Below are positions 7,583 to 14,081 of a stretch of DNA of 14,117 nt, piece after piece. The stretch's first letter is position 1. Every line of letters starts with the position of its first letter. Source of the DNA: Cuspidothrix sp046080125 (GTDB lineage: Bacteria > Cyanobacteriota > Cyanobacteriia > Cyanobacteriales > Nostocaceae); the NCBI GenBank assembly GCA_046080125.1, contig JBJTTJ010000201.1, positions 1 to 14,117 on the forward strand. The letters run 5' to 3'. Below the pieces are notes generated by a model that had not been told where the DNA came from, did no database searches, and saw only the letters and a program-made list of their open reading frames with translations. Made by a program: the position numbers and the translations under genes.

Positions 7583-8119
7583 TTATTCCCCTTTGATTAC
7601 ATTGGGAATTGTTTCTAGGATGCGTGTGGCAATTTCTTCTGGCGTTTCCGTAGCTTGAATTGTGATATGTAAGTCAGCTTGGGAGTATAGTGGTTGACGT
7701 TGTTGTAAAAGATTATTCAGTTTAGCTTGGGGATCTGAATTCTGTAAAAGTGGCCTTGTATCATCTTGTGCTAATCGCTCTAATAATATGGGAATTGGTA
7801 CATCTAACCAAACTATTAAACCATGATGGAGATAACTCCAATTATACTGTTGGGTGACAATCCCTCCACCAGTAGCAATAATTAACTTAGTATAGGAACA
7901 AACTTGAGCTAAAACATTACTCTCTAGTTGTCGAAACTCCGCTTCACCATCTTGAGTAAATATTTCTTTGATGGATTTACCTGCAACTTTAGTGATTAAT
8001 TCATCTGTATCTATAAATCTATAACCTATTTTCTCTGCTAATAATTTGCCTACCGTTGTCTTCCCAACTCCCATCATCCCAATCAAGTAGAGATTAACCC
8101 CTTTTAGTAAATTAGTCAC
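7583..8119 (-). CDS. aroK: shikimate kinase
   Basis: A 178-residue shikimate kinase, which phosphorylates shikimate with ATP in the cytoplasmic pathway to chorismate and aromatic amino acids, quinones and folate. Visible motifs are the Walker A GMMGVGKTTVG (14-24), the shikimate-binding aspartates in FIDTDELI (D37, D39), FRQLE, the glycine-rich ATGGG loop, LDVP and the lid arginine in DTRPLL. I start at GTG 8119, which has a strong AGGAGG eight nucleotides upstream. The frame opens further to TTG 8143, but that would place the Shine-Dalgarno inside the coding sequence. It stands apart from other aro genes, as is usual in cyanobacteria. Confidence 0.95.
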   Translation of the reverse strand: MTNLLKGVNLYLIGMMGVGKTTVGKLLAEKIGYRFIDTDELITKVAGKSIKEIFTQDGEAEFRQLESNVLAQVCSYTKLIIATGGGIVTQQYNWSYLHHGLIVWLDVPIPILLERLAQDDTRPLLQNSDPQAKLNNLLQQRQPLYSQADLHITIQATETPEEIATRILETIPNVIKGE

Positions 8120-8157
8120 CAGTATTTCCTCCTGTAAAATCAATTAAATATTATTAT

Positions 8158-8261
8158 GACTTACGCAAAATATCTCTCGAACCCTATTTTTTCTCGTCCT
8201 TTGTTCCCATCCCTAAGGGACGCTAGGCGAAGTTGGTTCTTTTGTGACTTGTGCGTAAGTC
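8158..8261. mobile_element. 104-bp MITE-like element
   Basis: Perfect 10-bp terminal inverted repeats, GACTTACGCA (8158-8167) and TGCGTAAGTC (8252-8261), bound a non-coding 104-bp segment with an internal palindrome TCCCTAAGGGA (8210-8220) followed by CGCTAGGCGAAG, a sequence typical of cyanobacterial repeats. It fills the space between the aroK start and the LapA-like stop. No target duplication is obvious. It is probably mobilised, if at all, by a transposase encoded elsewhere. Confidence 0.6.
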
Positions 8262-8273
8262 CTAAGTTTTAAA

Positions 8274-8888
8274 TTAGCGTTTAGGCGGCTTATTTTCATG
8301 ATCATCTGCAAATTCGTCATCCTCAAAAAAATCCCAGTCGTCCTCATCTGTAACTTTGTCTTGACTTGGTTTTTCGTATGGGGGGATTATTACTCGATAA
8401 TCAGCATCATAAATAGTTTCAGTTTTACCCACAGCAGTATTTTCTGGTGCTTGAGAACTATAGGAATAAACAGAACTAGGTCTGGTTCTAGGTGGGGAAG
8501 GTTCTGGAGCTAAATTATCTTCATCATCCCAATTATCTTTATTTCCATTTGTTTCCCAATCGTCCTCATCATCAAATTGACTGACTGGAGGGGGACTTGT
8601 TGGGGGTGGAGTATTTGGTTTGACACGGGATGACCTAGGAATTGATTTGGAAACAGGTATAGGTTGTGCTTGTAAATTTAGGTAAGTAATAAATTTGATC
8701 AAGCTGATAATTATTACAGATGTAATTATGCCAGCAATGATACTGACTAAAATCCACAGCGCTAATGGTAAGGATTGAGTCCGCATTCCTAAAAATACCA
8801 ATGGCAGTGAGGGTGATAAGTTTTGGACTAATAATATAATTAGTCCTAACGTTACTGTTGCTAATATAATTAAGCGAATTACAGCCAT
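8274..8888 (-). CDS. LapA-like two-helix membrane protein with acidic tail
   Basis: A 204-residue protein. The N-terminal 70 residues form two membrane helices (about 4-24 and 43-67) separated by SPSLPLVFLGMRTQSLPLAL, the arrangement of the LapA/DUF1049 family of small inner-membrane proteins (assembly of lipopolysaccharide in Proteobacteria; role uncertain in cyanobacteria). The remainder is low-complexity: proline-serine stretches (TPPPTSPPP) alternating with acidic DEDDW-type repeats, for example DDEDDWETN, NWDDEDN, DEDDWDFFEDDEF, ending KPPKR. It is presumably a disordered cytoplasmic tail that could bind a basic partner. Start is ATG 8888; no strong Shine-Dalgarno. The MITE-like element lies just beyond its stop. 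Confidence 0.75.
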   Translation of the reverse strand: MAVIRLIILATVTLGLIILLVQNLSPSLPLVFLGMRTQSLPLALWILVSIIAGIITSVIIISLIKFITYLNLQAQPIPVSKSIPRSSRVKPNTPPPTSPPPVSQFDDEDDWETNGNKDNWDDEDNLAPEPSPPRTRPSSVYSYSSQAPENTAVGKTETIYDADYRVIIPPYEKPSQDKVTDEDDWDFFEDDEFADDHENKPPKR

Positions 8889-9140
8889 AAAAATTCAAAG
8901 TTCAAAATTCAAATCAAAGAACAAAACCATGATCGGAAATTTTAGATTTTAGATTAAAAAATTTATTACAAAAGTCAGAAATATGGGGATGAACGATTGC
9001 TATAGCTGAATACTTACAGGTAAAGTCAATCCAAAATCCAAAATCGTAAATTTAAAATTGAGAGATTTCTGTTGGTATAGATGACATTTAGCCTCTGAAA
9101 AATTAACAATTAAAAACTGAGTTTTACTAATTTTTAATAG

Positions 9141-9761
9141 CTATAAATGACCTTGCCAACGCTGAATAGGGATACAGTCAATATCTAATTGATCTAAAGC
9201 GCGAGCAACAACAAAATCAACTAAATCCTCAATGGTTTGGGGGTTGTGATACCAGGCGGGAATAGCTGGTACTATTCTGACTCCAGTTTCGGCTAGGGTA
9301 GTTAAGTTCCGCAAGTGAATTAAGCTAAAAGGAGTTTCTCTGGGGACGATTACTAGTTTACGACCTTCTTTAATTTGTACATCTGCTGCGCGTTCGAGTA
9401 AGTCTGAACTTAGTCCTCCAGCGAGTTTGGCGACTGTACTCATACTACAGGGCATAATGATCATTCCCAGAGTGCGGAAAGAACCACTAGCAATACCAGC
9501 GCCAACGTCACTCCAAGGATGACAACGGAGTTTACCTTGTAAGGGAACACCTGCTTGTTCACGCCAAAATTGCTCTTGTTTATCGGGTTCTCCTGGCATT
9601 CGGATTTCCTGTTCAGCTTGCCAAACGGTGTAAGTAGATTTAGAAGCTACTAATTCAATGTCATATTCTGCTGCTAAGAGGAATTTGAGAGCGCGAACGG
9701 CATAAATTAGTCCGGATGCACCTGTTACGCCGAGGATTAAAGGTTTTGTGTTATTGGTCAT
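9141..9761 (-). CDS. ubiX: flavin prenyltransferase UbiX
   Basis: A 206-residue UbiX, which joins dimethylallyl phosphate to FMN to make prenylated FMN, the cofactor of UbiD-type decarboxylases used in quinone biosynthesis. Signatures are the N-terminal GVTGASGLIYAVR (11-23), MIIMPCSMSTVAKLAGGLSS, LLERAADVQIKEGRKLVIVP, RETPFSLIHLRNLT and PAWYHNPQTIEDLVDFVVAR, all in the expected order and at normal length. It follows the zam-like gene on the same strand. Its ATG (9759-9761) is inside the first heptamer of array B, so the mRNA leader is entirely repeat and has no Shine-Dalgarno. The leader carries many out-of-frame ATGs and a TGA in every unit. No ubiD is in the window. Confidence 0.96.
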   Translation of the reverse strand: MTNNTKPLILGVTGASGLIYAVRALKFLLAAEYDIELVASKSTYTVWQAEQEIRMPGEPDKQEQFWREQAGVPLQGKLRCHPWSDVGAGIASGSFRTLGMIIMPCSMSTVAKLAGGLSSDLLERAADVQIKEGRKLVIVPRETPFSLIHLRNLTTLAETGVRIVPAIPAWYHNPQTIEDLVDFVVARALDQLDIDCIPIQRWQGHL

Positions 9762-9959
9762 TTGTCATTTGTCAGTGGTCATTTGTCATTTGTCAGTGGT
9801 CAGTGGTCATTTGTCATTGGTCAGTGGTCATTTGTCAGTGGTCAGTGGTCATTTGTCAGTGGTCATTTGTCAGTGGTCAGTGGTCAGTGGTCATTTGTCA
9901 GTGGTCAGTGGTCATTTGTCAGTGGTCAGTGGTCAGTGGTCATTTGTCAGTGGTCAGTG
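9757..9959 (+). repeat. heptamer array B, 29 units of GTCATTT/GTCAGTG
   Basis: Twenty-nine consecutive in-phase heptamers. Eleven are GTCATTT, seventeen GTCAGTG and one GTCATTG. After 9960 the phase degrades into ACAAAAACAACGAACAA, then reverse-orientation units (AACAACT, GACAACT at 9977-9990) ending at the zam stop codon, so the full zam-ubiX gap is repeat-derived. The end can fold: GTCAGTGGTCAG against CTGACAACTGAC, one mismatch or wobble. The plus strand has no stop in any frame, which creates spurious reading frames of about 80 residues. Confidence 0.93.
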
Positions 9960-9991
9960 GTCAACAAAAACAACGAACAACTGACAACTGA

Positions 9992-12340
9992 CTATTCATC
10001 TTCATAGGTTTCTAAATCAAAAGACTCGTTTTTATTGGTTGGATAAATCTCTGTGGAATCGCCATTAGTAGTATTTGCGGACATACCTTTGGGTAAACCA
10101 TCCGGACCAACGGTGACAAGATCAATTTGTTGGCGGTAATAATCAACACTCTTAACTTGTACACTAACGCGATCGCCCAATCGGTAAGAAGCCCGATTTT
10201 TGCGTCCAAATAGAGCTTGTTGTCGAGCGCGATATTCATACCAATCATCCTTGAGAGAACTGACGTGAACTAGACCTTCTACCCGTAGGGTATGGGATAA
10301 ATTTCCTTCTGTGGGCGATTCCAGAGGGACTTCAATTTCCACAAAAAACCCGTAAGATTGAACACCAGTAATGACTCCGGGAAAGACTTCACCAATGCGT
10401 TGTTTCATTAAGGAGGCCTTTTGGAGACCGGCTAAATCAGATTCAGCTTCTTGGACTTGCTTTTCTCGATCATTAATTTGGACAATGACTCTGGTTAAAT
10501 CGCTTTGGAGTTCTTGTTGGAGTTCTGGGGGGAGAACATTCCAATTAATTTCCTCGTGACAATTGGAATGTCGCAGGTTAATCCGTTCTTTAACGCGGGT
10601 GTTACGGCGATCGCGTCCGTATTCTAATAAATTATGATAAACCCGTTGTAAAAGTATATCTGGATAACGTCGTAGGGGAGCGGTGATATGGACATACTGG
10701 GACAGAGCTAAACCAAAGTGAGAACTCTTAGTAGTACCATATACAGCCGGTTTGAGAGTGTCCTGTAATAAATAAGTGAGAACCTGTTCCGATGGCGAAT
10801 CAGCAAAAGCAGCCGTTAAATGTTGATAATCTAGGGGTTGGATTTCCAATTCTGGGTCAAGAGCTAATTCCACGCCTAAATTAACCGCCAGTTTGAGCAT
10901 TTCCTGGACATCTTCGGTATCAGGTGTACCCTGAACCCGCCAAATACTGGGAATACCCAAAGCACTGAGATGATCGGCCATCAGTTGATTAACTAAAATC
11001 ACCAACTCAGTGAACAAGCTTCGCCCCGGTAAGTCATTGAGGACAACCGATCCCAAAGATCCTTCATCATAGTAGGGATTATAGCTAGGTGGTAGATTTA
11101 GCTGTAAACTACCTCGCTTAACACGCACCTGCTTAATCACCTGTGCTAAAGTCTGCAAATCCTGGAGTTGCTCTTGAATATCTTGTACTACCTTGCTAGT
11201 TTGACCCGTCAGGATGCTTTGTGTATCTAGCTGAGTTAGAGCCACATCTACATTGATCACACTGGGTTGAATTTCCCATTCCTGCACCGTTCCTGATTGG
11301 GGGTTAATGGTGATCACAAAAGAAAGAGCTAGGCGATCGCTACCAGGAACTAGAGAACAACGTTCCGTTACCCCTGCCGGTAACATCGGTAACAGCAATT
11401 CTCCCAGATAGACGGACTTACCCCGTTTCAATGCCTCCCGATCCAGGATTTCATCTGGTTGGATGTAATGGGAAACATCCGTGATGTGAAACATTAATTG
11501 CCAATTATCAGTAGTAATTTTTTCCAGACTGAAGGCATTTTCCACCGCAGTATCATCTTGATTGGCGTTCTCCATGGTGAAAGTAAACACGTCACGCAAA
11601 TCCAGACGATTTTTCAGGTCTGCTTTGAGGATGCGCTTGGGTAACTTGGCGGCCGCATCTAGAACATGATCAGCAAAACTGCGTGATAGATCATGCTTAC
11701 ACGTCACCAAATCTATATCTGCTGCAGCCTCCGCATCACTGCCCAAAATTTGTACCACCCGACCCAGAGGGGGATATTGTGCCAATGGGTAACGGAGAAT
11801 TTCCACATGAGCTAAATGATCAATTGCTGCCGCCAAATCCGTATGATTGAGTTGCAGAGTCAATTCAAACAGCAATCGGTCATCCAAAGGTACAGCCCGG
11901 AAACCGCTTTCTACCTGCTTAATTCGAGCCAGTAAAGTGTGATTAGATCGCTCCATGATCAACTTCACCTCCCCTTCAGGCGATCGCCGCCGACTGCCTT
12001 CCTTGAGGACTCGGACCAAAACGCGATCGCCATTCCAGGCATTACTGAGATGACTTTCCCGAATATAAATATCCTCCGAGCCTTCCGTATCTTGAATTGC
12101 AAAACAAAAGCCCTTACTAGAACACCGCAATTTAGCCTCAATCAGCCCCTCTTCAGTCACACGGCGGTATTTGCCCCGTTCCTTCACCAATAGGCCAATT
12201 TTTTCCAGGACATCTAAAATAATTTGCAGTTTTTCGAGACTTTCTTCATCCTCACAACCCAGTTTTTTTTCTAGGACTTTACGAGCTACCAATTTATCAT
12301 CTGTAAAATTGGCAAGAAGTGTAGCGATTGAAAATTCCAT
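9992..12340 (-). CDS. zam: Zam-type RNase II/R family protein, catalytic aspartates altered
   Basis: A 782-residue RNB-family protein, the length I recall for cyanobacterial Zam (acetazolamide-resistance protein). In order: a winged-helix N-terminus (about 1-60), cold-shock/OB segments (KGFCFAIQDTEGSEDIYI and on), the RNB domain (about 240-570) and a C-terminal S1 domain (about 645-740, PGVITGVQSYGFFVEIEV), then an acidic tail. The RNB active-site block reads FTMENANQDDTAVENAF (254-270). Against the family pattern T-I-D-x4-x-D-x-D-D, the first Asp is Glu, one Asp remains (D263) and the paired Asp are Ala-Val. HITAPLRRYPD (551-561) keeps the conserved arginines. RNase R proper degrades structured RNA 3' to 5'; this one may be inactive or an RNA-binding regulator. 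Five of the window's eight HIP1 sites are here. Start ATG 12340. Confidence 0.85.
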   Translation of the reverse strand: MEFSIATLLANFTDDKLVARKVLEKKLGCEDEESLEKLQIILDVLEKIGLLVKERGKYRRVTEEGLIEAKLRCSSKGFCFAIQDTEGSEDIYIRESHLSNAWNGDRVLVRVLKEGSRRRSPEGEVKLIMERSNHTLLARIKQVESGFRAVPLDDRLLFELTLQLNHTDLAAAIDHLAHVEILRYPLAQYPPLGRVVQILGSDAEAAADIDLVTCKHDLSRSFADHVLDAAAKLPKRILKADLKNRLDLRDVFTFTMENANQDDTAVENAFSLEKITTDNWQLMFHITDVSHYIQPDEILDREALKRGKSVYLGELLLPMLPAGVTERCSLVPGSDRLALSFVITINPQSGTVQEWEIQPSVINVDVALTQLDTQSILTGQTSKVVQDIQEQLQDLQTLAQVIKQVRVKRGSLQLNLPPSYNPYYDEGSLGSVVLNDLPGRSLFTELVILVNQLMADHLSALGIPSIWRVQGTPDTEDVQEMLKLAVNLGVELALDPELEIQPLDYQHLTAAFADSPSEQVLTYLLQDTLKPAVYGTTKSSHFGLALSQYVHITAPLRRYPDILLQRVYHNLLEYGRDRRNTRVKERINLRHSNCHEEINWNVLPPELQQELQSDLTRVIVQINDREKQVQEAESDLAGLQKASLMKQRIGEVFPGVITGVQSYGFFVEIEVPLESPTEGNLSHTLRVEGLVHVSSLKDDWYEYRARQQALFGRKNRASYRLGDRVSVQVKSVDYYRQQIDLVTVGPDGLPKGMSANTTNGDSTEIYPTNKNESFDLETYEDE

Positions 12341-12504
12341 GCAGTGAACCGACCTTTGGTCAAAACATCATTTTTTGTCGAATCTGCTTCTTTACTAGTT
12401 AGGGTGACAGTCAGCAAAAGTCCCTGCTCTGACTTGTGACTGAATAACCATCTCAGAATCTGCTCGCGTGCCACTGATCCTGTCCTGATCCCAACAATTT
12501 TCAC
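12286..12504 (-). CDS. possible small ORF overlapping the zam start
   Basis: A 72-codon frame starting at GTG 12504 with AGGAG six nucleotides upstream (12511-12515 on the plus strand), a better ribosome-binding site than that of zam itself. The product (MKIVGIRTGSVAREQILRWL and on) is not one I recognise. It overlaps the first 55 nt of zam in another frame, so ribosomes leaving it would stop shortly past the zam ATG. It could be a leader gene or a chance frame. It is not the rpsR or rpmG gene often found near RNase II-type genes in cyanobacteria. Confidence 0.3.
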   Translation of the reverse strand: MKIVGIRTGSVAREQILRWLFSHKSEQGLLLTVTLTSKEADSTKNDVLTKGRFTAWNFQSLHFLPILQMINW

Positions 12505-12992
12505 TCTACACTCCTGATACTCAATGATTCACCACTAGCTAATTAGATCATGGGTTGGTGAGAGACTTGGTTTGGAGAACTCTCCCTGCTACCCAAATAT
12601 CAACTAGGTTCATCAGAGGTTTTTAATTGTTGAGAACCAGAACAACAGTAATTTCACGCCATGAGCATCTGATAGCCTAGCGTGGCGCTAGTCATATCTT
12701 AACTAGGAGAAACTGCCGATAAACCCAATTCTCCCACAACATAGAATCGGTAAGCAGTAAAACACAGGCAGTGAGGGTGAACCTTACTCTTACTATTGTA
12801 GATTTAGAGCGCACTTATTTGAAAATACTTCTAGATATGTAATCGGGTGGCTAGTATAGCATTTAAGGAAAGATGAGGATTTGCCGTTCATTAACCCTGA
12901 GCAACTGGTAGTATCAAGACATATTTAATGTCGTGACTGCTGAGTTCTCAGTAAGACTTTATATTTACATATGGGGTTTTGTCTAGAGGATA
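12505..12992. other. 488-nt divergent intergenic region
   Basis: No gene seen between the divergent zam side and the last gene. Small dyads are present: an imperfect hairpin at 12552-12594 (GGGT/ACCC outer, GAGAG/CTCTC inner, with an alternative GGAG-AACT-CTCC at 12574-12585), CTAGCG-TGG-CGCTAG at 12677-12691, GACAT/ATGTC at 12919-12933 and CTGAG-TT-CTCAG at 12940-12951. Promoters for both directions should be here, but I cannot place them with confidence. No tRNA or known riboswitch was recognised. Confidence 0.5.
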
Positions 12993-13104
12993 GTCAGTCG
13001 TCAGTTGTCAGTTGTCAGTTGTCAGTTGTCAGTTGTTAGTGGTCAGTTGTCAGTTGTCAGTTGTTAGTGGTCAGTTGTCAGTTGTTCGTTGTTCGTTGTT
13101 CGTT
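12993..13104 (+). repeat. heptamer array C, 16 units of GTCAGTT type
   Basis: Sixteen in-phase heptamers: mainly GTCAGTT, with GTTAGTG at 13035 and 13063, and three GTTCGTT at the 3' end (13084-13104). It lies 45 nt upstream of the ATG of the last gene, within its likely leader or promoter. Positions 13056-13086 are the exact reverse complement of 14033-14063 in array D. Confidence 0.93.
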
Positions 13105-13149
13105 GTTCCCTGACCAACAATTTATGTTATTACGAGAATTCAGATAAAA

Positions 13150-13845
13150 ATGGTTGAAACTATGATGTTGGAACAATTTCAGAACTTGTACCCCAACGGC
13201 AGTATTATCTCAGAATTAGTAGAAATTTTTCAAGGGAAATATATCGTCCGTGTCAGTATCCAGCTAGAAGGAATCACCCGTGCAACCGCCATGGCAGGGG
13301 ATCAAACGGTAGAAGCCGCAGAAGATCATGCTATAGATAGGGCCTTAACAGTGTTGGGGATCAAGAATATCCCCGTCGAATTGCCGAAATCTCTCATTCC
13401 ATCTGTTGCTCCTGCACCCATTAAACCAAATCTCCAAGAGTCAAAATCCTTAACCACTATGGGTACACCTGTGACAGAACTACTGAATACCCAAGTTATC
13501 AAACCAGACATCTTTCCTAGCCAAGAAGCAGAATATCCACCATTAGCAGAAGTTCCTCCCAGTAACGTCACACCCTTTACTCCTCGTACTTATAGCCCCT
13601 ATGAAGATGTTGGTGGTCAGTCAGCTTTGGGTAAGAAAAAGAAACATAACGAACCAATTAATTTATCGGATGTCATTGCCCAAACAGATGTGGAAATAGA
13701 ACGTTTAGGCTGGACTCCAGAACAGGGAAAAGATTATCTGCTCAAAACCTATGGTAAACGTGGACGTTCTTTACTCAGTGAAGAGGAATTACGAAATTTT
13801 CTCACTTATCTTAAATCACAACCAGATCCCATTGCCGGATTTTAG
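13150..13845 (+). CDS. conserved-type hypothetical protein, two small domains and linker
   Basis: A 231-residue protein I do not recognise by name. The N-terminal part (about 12-71) has strand-strand-helix character: YIVRVSIQLEGITRATAMAG then TVEAAEDHAIDRALTVLGI, which resembles the annealing domain of Rad52-like or a dsRBD-like fold; this is only a resemblance. A proline-rich linker (about 80-157) follows, then KKKK (162-165) and a compact helical C-terminus (about 168-231) with VEIERLGWTPEQGKDYLLKT and LLSEEELRNFLTYL, suggestive of a small DNA- or protein-binding module. A basic, modular, soluble nucleic-acid-associated protein is my best guess. Start ATG 13150; later Met codons at 13162 and 13165 are possible. 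Heptamer arrays flank it on both sides. Confidence 0.75.
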   Translation: MVETMMLEQFQNLYPNGSIISELVEIFQGKYIVRVSIQLEGITRATAMAGDQTVEAAEDHAIDRALTVLGIKNIPVELPKSLIPSVAPAPIKPNLQESKSLTTMGTPVTELLNTQVIKPDIFPSQEAEYPPLAEVPPSNVTPFTPRTYSPYEDVGGQSALGKKKKHNEPINLSDVIAQTDVEIERLGWTPEQGKDYLLKTYGKRGRSLLSEEELRNFLTYLKSQPDPIAGF

Positions 13846-13850
13846 AATTA

Positions 13851-14081
13851 GTCAGTAGTCAGTGAACAACGGACAACGGACTACTGACAACTAACCACTA
13901 ACAACTGACCACTAACAACGGACAACGGACTACTAACAACTAACAACTAACAACTAACAACTAACAACTAACAACTAACAACTAACAACTAACAACTAAC
14001 AACTAACAACTAACAACTAACAACTAACAACTAACAACTGACAACTGACCACTAACAACTGACCACTAACAACTGACCACT
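13851..14081 (-). repeat. heptamer array D, 33 units including 15 pure AACAACT
   Basis: Thirty-three in-phase heptamers start 5 nt after the preceding stop codon. Two are in forward sense (GTCAGTA, GTCAGTG); the other 31 are in reverse sense (AACAACG, GACAACG, GACTACT, GACAACT, GACCACT, AACAACT). Positions 13935-14039 are fifteen perfect AACAACT copies. GTCAGTAGTC (13851-13860) pairs perfectly with GACTACTGAC (13879-13888), a possible transcript-end hairpin. Beyond 14081 only 36 nt of unassigned sequence remain. Confidence 0.93.

Noticed and set aside
8298..8898. Short frames on both strands overlapping the LapA-like gene
   Set aside because: Shadows: the minus-strand LapA-like frame has clear membrane helices and an acidic tail, while the others have no recognisable features.
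9716..10007. Three overlapping plus-strand reading frames of about 80-90 residues rich in SVVSGHLS/VICQWS repeats
   Set aside because: They exist only because the heptamer array has no stop codon on the plus strand in any frame; there is no start context, and they overlap ubiX and zam.
10012..12193. Several 60-85 residue frames within zam (10012-10248, 10371-10559, 11939-12193)
   Set aside because: They lie in other frames of the continuous 782-codon gene and lack ribosome-binding sites or homology.
12660..12800. Possible cobalamin-type riboswitch in the divergent intergenic region
   Set aside because: CAGTGAGGGTGAACC-like pieces superficially recall a B12 box, but the conserved core and order of elements are absent on both strands.
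13326..13571. 81-residue minus-strand frame inside the last gene
   Set aside because: Antisense shadow in the proline-rich linker region.
9757..14081. Heptamer arrays as possible CRISPR arrays
   Set aside because: Units are 7 nt, contiguous and without unique spacers; no cas genes are in the window.
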